From contig NZ_JBDZDQ010000002.1 in assembly GCF_040049295.1 (NCBI RefSeq), positions 496,001 through 560,000 on the forward strand: DNA of 64,000 bases, in the 5' to 3' direction. This document shows, in pieces, positions 28,501 to 36,828 of the stretch. Below the pieces are notes generated by a model, which saw only the letters and a list, made by a program, of their open reading frames with translations, did no database searches and was not told where the DNA came from. The position numbers and the translations under genes were made by a program. Each line of letters opens with the position of its first letter. Within the stretch, counting starts at the first letter, position 1. The DNA is from Sphingomonas sp. KR3-1. Its GTDB lineage: Bacteria; Pseudomonadota; Alphaproteobacteria; Sphingomonadales; Sphingomonadaceae.

Positions 28501-31500
28501 GAAGGTGCCGGCGTCCCGGCTGGTTTCTACACGCTGCTGCCGGCCGATTACGCGACGCTGCCCGGAGCCTATCTGGTCACCCGCACGGACGTGTCGAGCG
28601 ACTTGCCGCTTTATTCGGTCGATCGACCGGACGGCGCCCGGCTGGTCTCCGGCTATCTGACGCTGGGCGGCGAGCGCGAGCAGAAATGGTCGCAGTTCGA
28701 AATCGATGCGCCCGCCGTCGTGCGCAGCCGCAGCGGCTATCAGGAATTCTTCGCCAACCAGTATTTCACGTCCGACGCCTATCTCGCCGCGGCTGCCCGC
28801 ACCGCGGGTGCTGCGGTGGACGTGCCGGTCCTGCCGGCCGATGGCGGCTCGCTGACGCTCAACGCGCTCGGCACGGTCAATCTGCTCGGCACGTCGCGGT
28901 TCCTGGCGATGGGCGGCGCGCGCGTCGGCGTCGGCACGATCACCGGCGACAAGCTCGCGGTGATCGACAGCGGCGCCGACAAGGCATCGCTGCTCGCGCA
29001 GAACTACACGCTGCTGCTCGCCGACCAGCTGAGCGCCTTCTTCAGCAGCGGCTCGCTGGCGGTCGCCGGCAAGACCGCGCTGCTGGTCGATACCGAGGTC
29101 CAGCCGCTCAGCGCCGCGCAGATCCGCCTGACCTCTGACACCAACGTCACGATTGCGGACGGCAGCCAGATCGTCGCCAAGGGCGTGTTCGACCAGAACA
29201 GCCTCGATGCGATCAACATCAACTTCGTGTCGATCTATGCGCCGGTCACGCGGATCGGCGACAATACCAAGTTCACCAGCTCGGGCGCATTGCGCATGGG
29301 CGGCAATGCGACCGACAACATCCCGGACCTGGCGTTCGGCAAGAACGTAAGCCTGGTCGCGCGCGAGATCGATCTGCAGAGCACGGCAATCAGCCTGGGC
29401 GCCGCGCCGGCGGGCACCAAGGGCCTTGTCCTCGGCCAGGCCGCGATCGACGGCATCGCCAAGGCCGAACGGATCAGCCTGCGCAGCGGCGGCACGATCG
29501 ACTTCTACGGCGCAGTGACGATCGGCGGCGTCGATGCGGCCGGCCTGCCCACGCTCGAGCAGCTCCGCCTCGATAGCGCAGGCCTGTACGGCTACGCCAA
29601 TGACGGGACCGAGAGCAAGCTGATCGCCGGCACGGTGACGATCACCAACACCGGCGGCGTGCTGCCCACGGGCAAGACCGCGACGGGCACCGGCTCGCTC
29701 ACGATCCAGGCGCTGAACTATGATCCGGGCACCGCGCCCGATCCCAATGGCGACAGCCTCAACAACCCTGCCGACAATATCGCGGGCGACGTCTTCCTCT
29801 CGGCGACCAGCTCCTCGGTCCTCGGCTTCACCGTCACCAATGGCGGGCGCGGCTATACGAGCCCGCCGACCGTGACGGTCTCGGGCGGCGGCGGCGGCTC
29901 GGGCGTGGTTGCCACGGCGGAGCTCGACACGTCGCTTCGCAACCTTAAGACGCTCGGCCTCAGCGGCGGCTCCGGCTATGTCGCCGCGAGCGATACCGGC
30001 GCGCTGCCGATCACGATCATGGCCAACGGCCAGGTGCTGGGGACGATCAACGGCTTCGTCCAGGGTGCGCTCAAGACCGGCGCGACGGGTGGCGTCACGG
30101 CGTTCGGCGGCGTCCAGTATCTCCGCGCAGGCGCCAGCACGATGGGAACGCTGGTGCAGGGCACCGGCGCGACGCAGCAGACCGCCGTGGTCGAGATCAC
30201 CTATGCCGTGCGCGGCACGACCAGCGGCACGCAGCTCGCCACCGACGTTACGCCGATCGCCTACAAGGTGATCAGCAGCAGCGCCGGCTTCCAGTCGGAC
30301 CAGACCTTCTCGCTGGTAGCCTCGGGCATCGTCGCGGTCACCGGCCAGCCGGGCACGATCACCCAGCAATCCTCGACTCGCCTTGGCCAGAATGTCGTCG
30401 GCCAGGCGATGAACGCCACGCTGGTCCCGACGGCGATCAACAGCGTCAATTTCGCCGGCGATCCGACCTTCCAGATCGCGGGCTCCGGCACCGGCGCGGT
30501 GTTCGCGCCGGTCTTCGGCAACCCGATCAAGTCGATCAAGATCGTCAACAGCGGCGCGGGCTTCACCTCCAACCCGACGATCGCGATCGCGGGCGGCGGC
30601 GGCAGTGCCGCGACGGCGACTGCGGTGGTGAGCGACGGCAACACCGGCACGCAGGGCTTCGGCAAGACCAACATCGTCGCGTCCGATCGCGTTGTCGTGA
30701 CGAGCACGCGCCCGGCGGGCTTCACCGCCGGCGGCGACCTGACGCTGACCAGCGGCGCGCTCACGGTCGGCTCGGGCAGCAACTACACGATGAACATCGC
30801 CGGCGCGCTCAGCGTCGTGCAGGGCGCGACGGCGGCCAAGGCGCGCGAAGAGAATGGCGGCGCGCTGGTCGTGTCGGCCAAGACCGTGGACATTGGCGGC
30901 CTGGTCGAAGCGCATTCGGGCCTGGTGACGATCAACAGCCAGAACGGCATCAACGTCACCGGCAAGATCGACACGTCGGGCATCGTGAAGCCCTATTACG
31001 ACGTTACCCAGGCGCTCGACGGCGGCATGGTCAAGCTGGCCGCGGCCAAGGGCGATGTGACGCTCGGCAAGGACAGCGTGCTAGACGTGTCGGCAGGCGA
31101 GGGGGCCAAGGCGGGTCTGATCGATCTCAGCGCCTCGGGCACCGCGAAGCTCGACGGCACGCTGAACGGCGCCGGCGATGGCGATTTCGCGCTCGATGTC
31201 GCCAGCCTCACCGGCTCGCTGGGCGGGCTCGGCGACATGCTGGGCAAGGCCGGGCTCGACGGGCAGGTCGCGATCCGCGTCCGTACCGGCAACCTCGCGC
31301 TCGGCGCCGGCGAAACGATCCGTGCCGGCTCGGTCACGATCGGCGCCGATGCCGGCAACCTGTCGATCGCCGGCACGATCGACGCGCGCCGGACGACGAC
31401 CGGCGGTGGCGATGTCCGCCTCTCGGCCGGGCAGTCGCTCACCCTTGCGGGCACCGGCCTGGTCGATGCCTCGGGCACCGCGGTCGACAGCGGCGGCAAG

Positions 31501-34500
31501 GGCGGCGACGTGCTGCTCGCGGCGGGCACCGGCACGCTGGCGATCGCCGATGGCGCGCGCATCCGCGTCGGTGCTGCGGGCACCACGACCTCGGATACCG
31601 GGCAGGTGCATCTGCGTGCGCTGCGCACCGGCAACGATGTCGCGATCACCGGCAATGTCGGCGCGGCGGTCAGCGGTGCGGAGGACATCCTCGTCGAGCC
31701 GCTGCGCATCTATTCGAACCCCGTCGGCAACACGACGGGCACCGGCGCCGGCGCGGTGGTGACGGTGAACAATGCGCTGATCAACACGATCAATACCGAC
31801 AACACCGCCTATGCGGCGAACGCGGGCGCGATCCTCGCCAAGCTCGGGCTCACCACCAACCCGGCGGCCTATTTCGAGATGGGTGCCGAGATCCGCTCGA
31901 CCGGCGCGATCGACATCAACGACAGCACCGGCACGATCGACCTGGTCGGCAAGCGCTACGGCAGCCAGGGCTATGCCGGCGTGCTCAGCTTCCGCGCGGC
32001 GGGCGACATCACCGTCAACACCACGCTGACCGACGGCTTCACGATCCGCAGCGGCCAGATCGTCCGCACCGTCAGCAACAATCCGGCCAATCTGAGCGGC
32101 CCGGGCAATCTCGGCTCGATCCCGAGCAACGACATCATCTTCACCACCAACACCGGCACGGTCGGCATCGGCGTGCTCGGCCGCTCCTGGGACTTCAACT
32201 TCGTCGCCGGCGCGGATTTCACAGCGGCGGACAGCATGGCGACGGCGCGCGGGGCGACCGGCAACTTCACGCTCGGCAACGCGACCACCGCGCGCACGAT
32301 CCGCACCGGCGCGGGCGACATCAACATCGCCGCCGCGGGCAGCGTCACCTCGGTCAACGTCAATTCGGGCATCGTCACCGGCGGCCGCGTGGTCGATCGC
32401 CCGGTGGCGATCCCCAACGGCACCTATCTCACCTACACCACCACCCAGACCAGCCTGACGCTGGTCCAGGGCGCGATCTCGGTCGATCCGTCGCTCGTTG
32501 CCGGCGGGAAGACCTATGACGGCACCTTCCTGGGCGATGGCGGCAACATCAAGATCGTCGCGGGCGGGGACATCAACATCGCGGGCAACGGCCGCGGCGT
32601 GATGAGCCGCGTGCCGGCGATCGGCGACAACGCCAATGCGCTCGAATGGTGGTCGAACCTGTCGATCGCCAATGGCGTGGGCACCTATGGCGGCGGCAAT
32701 GTCGAGCTGATCGCCGGCGGATCGGTCAACGCGAACGTCGTCACCGCCTCGCATTCGGACACGGTGTCGAACCGCAAGGTCACTGCGATCGGCGAGCTCA
32801 CCGTCGCGGGCAGCAGCAACGGCATCATCGGTTCGCCGCGCCTGCTCACCTTGTCGAGCATCGACGGGCTGAAGGTCGGCGACACGCTCACCTTCCGCGC
32901 CAATCCGCCGGGCACGGCCTATGCCAATGCCCAGAACACCACCTTCACCGCCACGGTGCGCGAGATCGTGCTCGACGCGAACGGCAAGCCGACCGGCCAG
33001 GTGCGGGTGGATTACGGCCTGTCCTCGCTCCAGGTCGTGCCGCAGGGCTATTTCGGCCAGTCGGCGGCGACCAGCACGGCCGGCGGCCCGGTGGTAGGCT
33101 CGGTGTCGGTCTACACCAACTCCGATCCGCGCGTGACGGTCAATGGCGGCGACATCTCGATCAAGGCGCGCGGCAACATCGCCGGCACCACCCAGGCCTA
33201 TCGCGGCGATACCAGCCTGCGCGCCGGCCTCTCGGTCAATGCGACGACGCAGACGGGCGAGGGCGGGCTGACGATCCGCGCCAACCAGTCGATCACCTTC
33301 ACCGCCGACGATCTGCCGCGCGTCAATCCGCTCAAGACCGGCATTTCGGCGATCTCGACCGGTGGCGGCATCACCTTCCTCAACGGGACCAGTTTGTTGT
33401 TCACCGCGCCGCAGGTGACGCTGGTCGCGGGCGCGGGGGACATCACCGCCTCGTTCAACCAGGTCGCTGCGCCCGACGCCACCTTCACGCTGCTCGCCAG
33501 CGGCTCGATCGGCACGGGCACCGGCCAGATCGTCCGCCAGAGCGACCGCATCGCCGGGGTGACCGACCTGTACAACGCCACCACCGGCCAGCCGCGCATC
33601 TCGATGGCGGGGCTGCACCTGCGCGACGGATCGGCGCTCGGGCCGGATACCAACCCCAACCGGCTCTATGCGCTGACCGGCGACTATAATGGCGGCTTCG
33701 TCTCGGCAAAGAGCCTGCAGCTTCGCGCCGGCCGCGACGTGCGCATCCAGTCGGCGGCGAGCGTGCTCGCCGGCGGCGGCTATCGCAACGCCGCCTATGT
33801 CACCAACGTGTCGGACAGCGACCTGACGCTGATCGCCGCGGGCCGCGACATCCTCGACATCCGCCCGGGCAATCTGGTCGGCACCGATACCTCGCTGGTG
33901 GTCGGCGGGCCGGGCACGGTCGAGCTGATTGCGGGCCGCGACATCTATCCGGGCGGCGGCATCATCACCAACGGCAACCAGGCGACCGCGACGAGCGGCG
34001 CGTGGAGTGACCGGGTGGAGGGTGCGGCGCTGTACCTGCAGGCGGGCACCGACCCGTATCAGGCGACCCGCACCCAGTTCATCGATCGCTATTTCACCAC
34101 CGGCGCGGCGATGGCGCCGGGCATCGGCAAGGATGGCGGGACGCTCTATACCGAGGCACTGATCGCCTATGTCGCCCAGCGCGAAGGACTGCACGACGCT
34201 AAGGGCAAGCCGACGATCACCGGTGCGCAGGCGCTCGCGATCTTCCGCGGCTATGACTATGCCAACCAGCTGCCGCTGATCCAGTCGACGGTGACCGCCG
34301 AGCTGAGCCGTGCCGGCCGCGCCTCGGCAAGCACCACGGCGAGCGCCGGCGGCGCGCTCGACGTCACGGCGGGAGGCTATGAGGCGCTGGCCGCCGCTTT
34401 CCCGACCTCGGACAAGGAAACCGGCCTCTCGCGCCACGGCAGCATCATCAACAACGGCACCGGCGTGCTCAACCAGCCGACGCCCAGCTCGGTGCTGCAG

Positions 34501-35142
34501 ACGCTGGCCGGCGGCCGGATGAGCATCTTCGCGCCCTATGGCACGGTGGTGATCGGTGTGCCGGGCGACAGCGGCGGCGGCGCCTATACGGGCCGCGGCG
34601 GCGAGATCAACGTGGTTGCGCATGACGACATCCCGGTCGGCGACGGGCGCCTGCTCACCGTGCTCGGCGGCCGTCTGCTCGCCTGGTCGAGCTGGGGCGA
34701 CATCAACGCCGGCAAGGGCGCCAAGACGTCGCAGATCAACCTCGGCAACTTCGTCAGCCTCGACAATGACGGCCAGGTGCGCAGCTCGGTGCTGCCGCCG
34801 ATCCCGGGCTCGGGCATCGGCACGCTGGTCGCGCCCGGCTTCCCGCCCGCCGATGTCGAGCTCTACGCGCCGCACGGCGTGGTCGATTTCGGCGATGCCG
34901 GCATCCGCGCCTCGGGCAACCTCATCGTCTTCGCCCGCACCGTGATCCATGCCGACAATGCGCAGGTTCAGGGCACGACGATCGGCGTGCCCAAGCCGGC
35001 GACGGTCGATGTCGCGGTGGCCGCGAGCGCATCCGGCGCGGCGGCGGCGGCGCGCAAGGTGGCGGAGGACGCGGTGGGCGGGCGCCAGCCGCCGAGCCAG
35101 CCGGCCACGTGGCGCGTGACCTTCCTCGGCTTCGGCGACTGA
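22579..35142 (+). CDS. Giant filamentous haemagglutinin-family exoprotein (TpsA)
   Basis: About 4187 residues. After an extended signal region (ARTVLLAGTALGAMLLASPA) comes the two-partner-secretion domain: GLEVYGGVTADPRT, TLTWNTFNVGDKTTV, then PSVIRGKIQAPGEVYIINRN and GVIFSATSQVNTAGLLAST, the equivalent of the NPNGI block. The body is a very long beta-helix of short Gly/Asn/Thr-rich repeats. Two copies of a GYTSPPTVTVSGGGG-type module lie near residues 2420 and 2650. The C terminus (PPADVELYAPHGVVDFGDAG ... ASGNLIVFARTVIHADNAQV) matches the DUF3739-type end of this family. The ATG at 22579 follows GGGGTGGGA. It is exported by the TpsB encoded 29 bases downstream and is a likely adhesin or matrix protein. 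The only cysteines noticed are a CTVC pair near residue 953. Confidence 0.9.
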   Translation: MTARAIGSNQGSSGQPRAVSLFPSHRARTVLLAGTALGAMLLASPAAAGPVTAVPVKGGAAPSAAPTGSRPAAPTSIKPDTSAGLAQRVRDLTATADAIRAAQAAQAAARAAGGSNLTPNGLSKGGLEVYGGVTADPRTAQNNNPLWVNAGLPSETVNADGSVTVSIKQTDAKATLTWNTFNVGDKTTVAFDQTDSAGVARKDWIALNRVEDPSLAPSVIRGKIQAPGEVYIINRNGVIFSATSQVNTAGLLASTLDFSVPVGAAAVPYGTRATADQKNIAFGSLTADQKAAGVDTTYSGLLGAFRSDADQSIGQQVNNSFGLGRTPSLTNDTLNPGSIVIEAGATITTPKVDLTNAASSNSVSRVILVAPKIVNGGMITADQGQVILAAGADAFFADRGGGKLDVFVRGRDKTTTGELGSLPLIESSITNAKNGLIAVPRGDITFVADKIEQDGVLEVSTSVTTPGTVNLLTRTGLRFLFGAGSSANIPSSLTSLTLGSVTMGDGAVIANLPDDATGGGLDGIADADPFTPPVVTLQGRFITLGKGAGIMAPGGTVNFLDTIAGSNFSPLNYDLTSPTRVGRTYLGQNSFVDVSGQAVTLSADRNFITVNLRSYELRDSPLQREDGPSNVYGQDVVIDLRVTGTRDDGSTWVGTPLADVSAAVANLTRGIDEKLSAGGTINFGIFSQLGNSSTGELVAMSGSTLNVAGGYVSYTPGEALTTKLVTADGRLVDIGAASRDVVYQGLYGADNVDHPTWGVGDSYTQPFTEGTANQGYFEGKNAGKISFTGSRLVSDAAIYGGVVIGQRQRLTGSTTSSLYAGDLIPTAATLSITTLASSSVTYIPGATGTNASISTASGAAGLKFVAGSATGLAGLTADFRPDDALPATAEFPTSYLSVDGLSGDQGIGNLKVVAGDITLGKGVSLKLAPRGTLDLESYGRITEVVDAVTGKPLPCTVCAGGRVVNGVAFVTDLDGVEHRLAQRSRAAVTTIDGTITTPGGNVILRHATTTDSGTDRTAVRIGSGAVIDVSGQYLNDYGATVLGAPPVIGGGSITIGNLNEIAPNAYDIASGAQLLANGGAWLQAGGDLAFGDGGAITLNGPSAGDSAALFGGQIVLEAFGYAAPALTRATGKGGSLSFNVNSGVAFGALDPNSRPGSLVIDPAFLTRGGFSSVSVKAIVNNVDPLLTQTADQTQDYTYALSFAPGKYDFGIRNRILDASLRSVASGADLRAASHVGQVDALFRPGVAINLTTTGRIYVPTGVDITLDRASAFALNGGPSLYFDGTITAPASKISFYTTGATFVQRGDPADYFWSPVSVSNVIDFGAHAKIDARGIASIYKDSAGLRAGEVLAGGDVSITTNNGVVWLRPGSEIDVSGTSGMVDAARAEDTMFGVARGRRPTSLVGEAGSVTLIGTEGLFVDGTLTGKAGGAGGMGGTLTVRLARQVGLNTYLTGVSSLDADRVVTRTATANQGDKDWFWFAPLILETLDVAQSGTSGFSLATDANGIRTAALGSYANNAVQLNTATATDNFAAGMDGKGFIAADTISKGGFSDVTLDARRAVRFTTDVTLAPSRSLTLRTPNVGVIGAAKIALSATRVAFDSPQEYIGTTPGVRNADGTTSIGLTPSSIGDTLGNKQRDTENSRPDNVLGTLDVNAGVIDVSGNVAFGNGTVQIQSVAESVAATGTYTGNGLAYVTNAAGTGYTSYYRPAVSRNLDGFATINFLSATDIRVAASIGSRFVVPPSYPAGHALYTWGNLNLTAGQLYPTLRADNFAPNNFAFRINAPADKTITIRSNGATPPVPYAPFGQLTIAAGTIDQGGVVRAPQGTIALISTDPVNGKVILRPGSLTSASLEGAVIPAGSIEDDGITWAFSQGANGGFFATLANGTTGAQTVGPFTVPGKGLTISATNIDAQVGSVIDLSGGGDLYAKRFVPGTGGSVDVATRGPNRWAIVPARAGLPGSLVGEDPQQIYIGEGAGVPAGFYTLLPADYATLPGAYLVTRTDVSSDLPLYSVDRPDGARLVSGYLTLGGEREQKWSQFEIDAPAVVRSRSGYQEFFANQYFTSDAYLAAAARTAGAAVDVPVLPADGGSLTLNALGTVNLLGTSRFLAMGGARVGVGTITGDKLAVIDSGADKASLLAQNYTLLLADQLSAFFSSGSLAVAGKTALLVDTEVQPLSAAQIRLTSDTNVTIADGSQIVAKGVFDQNSLDAININFVSIYAPVTRIGDNTKFTSSGALRMGGNATDNIPDLAFGKNVSLVAREIDLQSTAISLGAAPAGTKGLVLGQAAIDGIAKAERISLRSGGTIDFYGAVTIGGVDAAGLPTLEQLRLDSAGLYGYANDGTESKLIAGTVTITNTGGVLPTGKTATGTGSLTIQALNYDPGTAPDPNGDSLNNPADNIAGDVFLSATSSSVLGFTVTNGGRGYTSPPTVTVSGGGGGSGVVATAELDTSLRNLKTLGLSGGSGYVAASDTGALPITIMANGQVLGTINGFVQGALKTGATGGVTAFGGVQYLRAGASTMGTLVQGTGATQQTAVVEITYAVRGTTSGTQLATDVTPIAYKVISSSAGFQSDQTFSLVASGIVAVTGQPGTITQQSSTRLGQNVVGQAMNATLVPTAINSVNFAGDPTFQIAGSGTGAVFAPVFGNPIKSIKIVNSGAGFTSNPTIAIAGGGGSAATATAVVSDGNTGTQGFGKTNIVASDRVVVTSTRPAGFTAGGDLTLTSGALTVGSGSNYTMNIAGALSVVQGATAAKAREENGGALVVSAKTVDIGGLVEAHSGLVTINSQNGINVTGKIDTSGIVKPYYDVTQALDGGMVKLAAAKGDVTLGKDSVLDVSAGEGAKAGLIDLSASGTAKLDGTLNGAGDGDFALDVASLTGSLGGLGDMLGKAGLDGQVAIRVRTGNLALGAGETIRAGSVTIGADAGNLSIAGTIDARRTTTGGGDVRLSAGQSLTLAGTGLVDASGTAVDSGGKGGDVLLAAGTGTLAIADGARIRVGAAGTTTSDTGQVHLRALRTGNDVAITGNVGAAVSGAEDILVEPLRIYSNPVGNTTGTGAGAVVTVNNALINTINTDNTAYAANAGAILAKLGLTTNPAAYFEMGAEIRSTGAIDINDSTGTIDLVGKRYGSQGYAGVLSFRAAGDITVNTTLTDGFTIRSGQIVRTVSNNPANLSGPGNLGSIPSNDIIFTTNTGTVGIGVLGRSWDFNFVAGADFTAADSMATARGATGNFTLGNATTARTIRTGAGDINIAAAGSVTSVNVNSGIVTGGRVVDRPVAIPNGTYLTYTTTQTSLTLVQGAISVDPSLVAGGKTYDGTFLGDGGNIKIVAGGDINIAGNGRGVMSRVPAIGDNANALEWWSNLSIANGVGTYGGGNVELIAGGSVNANVVTASHSDTVSNRKVTAIGELTVAGSSNGIIGSPRLLTLSSIDGLKVGDTLTFRANPPGTAYANAQNTTFTATVREIVLDANGKPTGQVRVDYGLSSLQVVPQGYFGQSAATSTAGGPVVGSVSVYTNSDPRVTVNGGDISIKARGNIAGTTQAYRGDTSLRAGLSVNATTQTGEGGLTIRANQSITFTADDLPRVNPLKTGISAISTGGGITFLNGTSLLFTAPQVTLVAGAGDITASFNQVAAPDATFTLLASGSIGTGTGQIVRQSDRIAGVTDLYNATTGQPRISMAGLHLRDGSALGPDTNPNRLYALTGDYNGGFVSAKSLQLRAGRDVRIQSAASVLAGGGYRNAAYVTNVSDSDLTLIAAGRDILDIRPGNLVGTDTSLVVGGPGTVELIAGRDIYPGGGIITNGNQATATSGAWSDRVEGAALYLQAGTDPYQATRTQFIDRYFTTGAAMAPGIGKDGGTLYTEALIAYVAQREGLHDAKGKPTITGAQALAIFRGYDYANQLPLIQSTVTAELSRAGRASASTTASAGGALDVTAGGYEALAAAFPTSDKETGLSRHGSIINNGTGVLNQPTPSSVLQTLAGGRMSIFAPYGTVVIGVPGDSGGGAYTGRGGEINVVAHDDIPVGDGRLLTVLGGRLLAWSSWGDINAGKGAKTSQINLGNFVSLDNDGQVRSSVLPPIPGSGIGTLVAPGFPPADVELYAPHGVVDFGDAGIRASGNLIVFARTVIHADNAQVQGTTIGVPKPATVDVAVAASASGAAAAARKVAEDAVGGRQPPSQPATWRVTFLGFGD

Positions 35143-35171
35143 GCCGGCCTTTCCCCTTTCCGAACGGATCG

Positions 35172-36788
35172 ATGATGACCAAAGGCATCCAGACAATGCT
35201 GTTGCTCGCGCCCGTGGCGCTGGCATCGGCAGCCCAGGCGCAGGAGGCGCCGCCTCCCTCGCCGACGCCCGCCGCGGTGGCGGCGGCGGCCGCCCAGCCG
35301 ATCGACATTCTCGAGTTCCGGGTGCGCGGCAATACGCGCCTGACGGCAGACCAGATCGAGCGCGCCGTCTACCCCTTCGAGGGCCCCGGCCGCACGGTGG
35401 GCGACGCCGAGCGTGCCCGCGCCGCGCTCGAGAAAGCCTATCGCGAGGCCGGCTATCCGAGCGTTTACGTCCTGATCCCCGAACAGGACGGCGCGCACGG
35501 CATCGTCTATCTGAAGGTGATCGAATCCAAGATCGGCGCGGTCACCGTTGCCGGCGCCAGCGAGGGCGTCGCCGCGAAGGTCCGCGAGGCGCTTCCGGCG
35601 CTCAAGCAGGGCGAGGCACCCAATTATACTGCGCTCACCGCCCAGTTGATCGCGCTCAATTCGCGCAGCTCCGATCGTCAGGTCGACATCATTCCCAAGC
35701 CGGGCGCCACGCCCGAGACGATTGACGTCGACCTCAGTGTGAAGTCGGCATTGCCGCTGCACGGCCAGTTCGAGCTCAACAACCAGTATAGCCGCGACAC
35801 CACCGATCTGCGCGCGCTCGCCCGGCTGCGCTATGACGATCTGTGGGGCCTCAACCATTCGATCGAGCTGCTCGGCAATTTCTCGCCGCGCAAATACAGC
35901 GAATCCAGCGCCTATTCGGCGACTTATTCGCTGCCGCTCTTTTCGTCGCTGACGCGTCTCTATCTCACCGCGCTCAAGTCGGACAGCAATGTCGCGACGC
36001 TGGGCGACACCACGGTGATCGGCAAGGGCGAGCAGGTCACCGCCACCTTCAGCATGCCGCTCAGCCCGATCGGTACCTATCAGCAGACGATGCAGTTCGG
36101 CGGCACCTGGAAGCATGTCGACGAGCGGACGATGTTCCCCGGGCTCGAGACCCGCGCGCCGATCACCTATTATCCCGTGTTCCTCGGCTATTACAGCTCG
36201 ATCCGTACCGACACCGACCAGCTGAGCTTCAACGGCTCGCTCAACATGGCGTTTCGCGGGCTGGGCAGCAGCGATGGCACGCTCGACGCCAAGCGCTTCC
36301 GCTCGCGCGGCAACTTCGTCTATTTCCGCGGCTCGCTGAGCGCGCTCCACCAGTTCCCGTTCGGCGCCAATCTCTGGGTCCAGCTCGAAGGCCAGGTGGC
36401 GAGCGCGGCGCTGGTGCAGACCGAGCAGTTCGCCGTGGGCGGCGACGGTTCGGTGCGCGGCTATCTCCAGGCGGAGGGGCTGGGCGACAATGCCTATCGC
36501 ACCTCGATCGAGCTGCGCTCGCCGACGCTCGGGCCGATCCTTGGCCTGGGCCGCTCGGTCGACGACCTGCGCGTGCTCGGGTTCCTCGATGCCGGCCGGG
36601 TGTGGATCTATGATCCGCTGCCCCAGCAGGATGCCGGGCTGTCGATCGCCAGCGCCGGGGTGGGGCTGCGGCTCCAGCTGTTCAAATATCTCTATGGCTC
36701 GCTCGATTTCGGCATTCCGCTCCGCACCACGCCGGTGACCGAGCGGGGCCCGAAGCGGGTCCAGTTCCGCATCTACTCGCAATTCTAA
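35172..36788 (+). CDS. TpsB/ShlB-FhaC-type outer-membrane transporter
   Basis: About 538 residues. Signal peptide, then a proline/alanine linker and a POTRA_2 domain (LEFRVRGNTRLTADQIERAV ... ALEKAYREAGYPSVYVLIPE), a second POTRA-like segment and a 16-strand Omp85-type barrel. AVGGDGSVRGYLQAEGLGDN is the conserved VRGY motif of loop 6 that sits in the pore, and RVQFRIYSQF ends with the aromatic barrel signal. It exports the TpsA encoded just upstream. Two ATGs in tandem (35172, 35175) are possible starts. The gene is followed by an ExbB fusion, ExbD and TonB, an arrangement not needed by classical TpsB proteins. Confidence 0.9.
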   Translation: MMTKGIQTMLLLAPVALASAAQAQEAPPPSPTPAAVAAAAAQPIDILEFRVRGNTRLTADQIERAVYPFEGPGRTVGDAERARAALEKAYREAGYPSVYVLIPEQDGAHGIVYLKVIESKIGAVTVAGASEGVAAKVREALPALKQGEAPNYTALTAQLIALNSRSSDRQVDIIPKPGATPETIDVDLSVKSALPLHGQFELNNQYSRDTTDLRALARLRYDDLWGLNHSIELLGNFSPRKYSESSAYSATYSLPLFSSLTRLYLTALKSDSNVATLGDTTVIGKGEQVTATFSMPLSPIGTYQQTMQFGGTWKHVDERTMFPGLETRAPITYYPVFLGYYSSIRTDTDQLSFNGSLNMAFRGLGSSDGTLDAKRFRSRGNFVYFRGSLSALHQFPFGANLWVQLEGQVASAALVQTEQFAVGGDGSVRGYLQAEGLGDNAYRTSIELRSPTLGPILGLGRSVDDLRVLGFLDAGRVWIYDPLPQQDAGLSIASAGVGLRLQLFKYLYGSLDFGIPLRTTPVTERGPKRVQFRIYSQF

Positions 36789-36828
36789 CTGATCGGGCGC
36801 GCCCCTGCGGCGCGCGAGGGAGGGCTTT

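Noticed and set aside
22429..35226. Very long open frames on the minus strand opposite tpsA (22429-30915 and 31081-35226).
   Set aside because: They mirror the codon bias of the plus-strand gene, encode Arg/Ala/Asp-rich low-complexity sequence with no motifs, and overlap a clear TpsA along its whole length.
36490..36738. Arginine/serine-rich short frames inside large genes throughout the window.
   Set aside because: They are alternate-frame readings of well-supported genes and carry no ribosome-binding site or motif.
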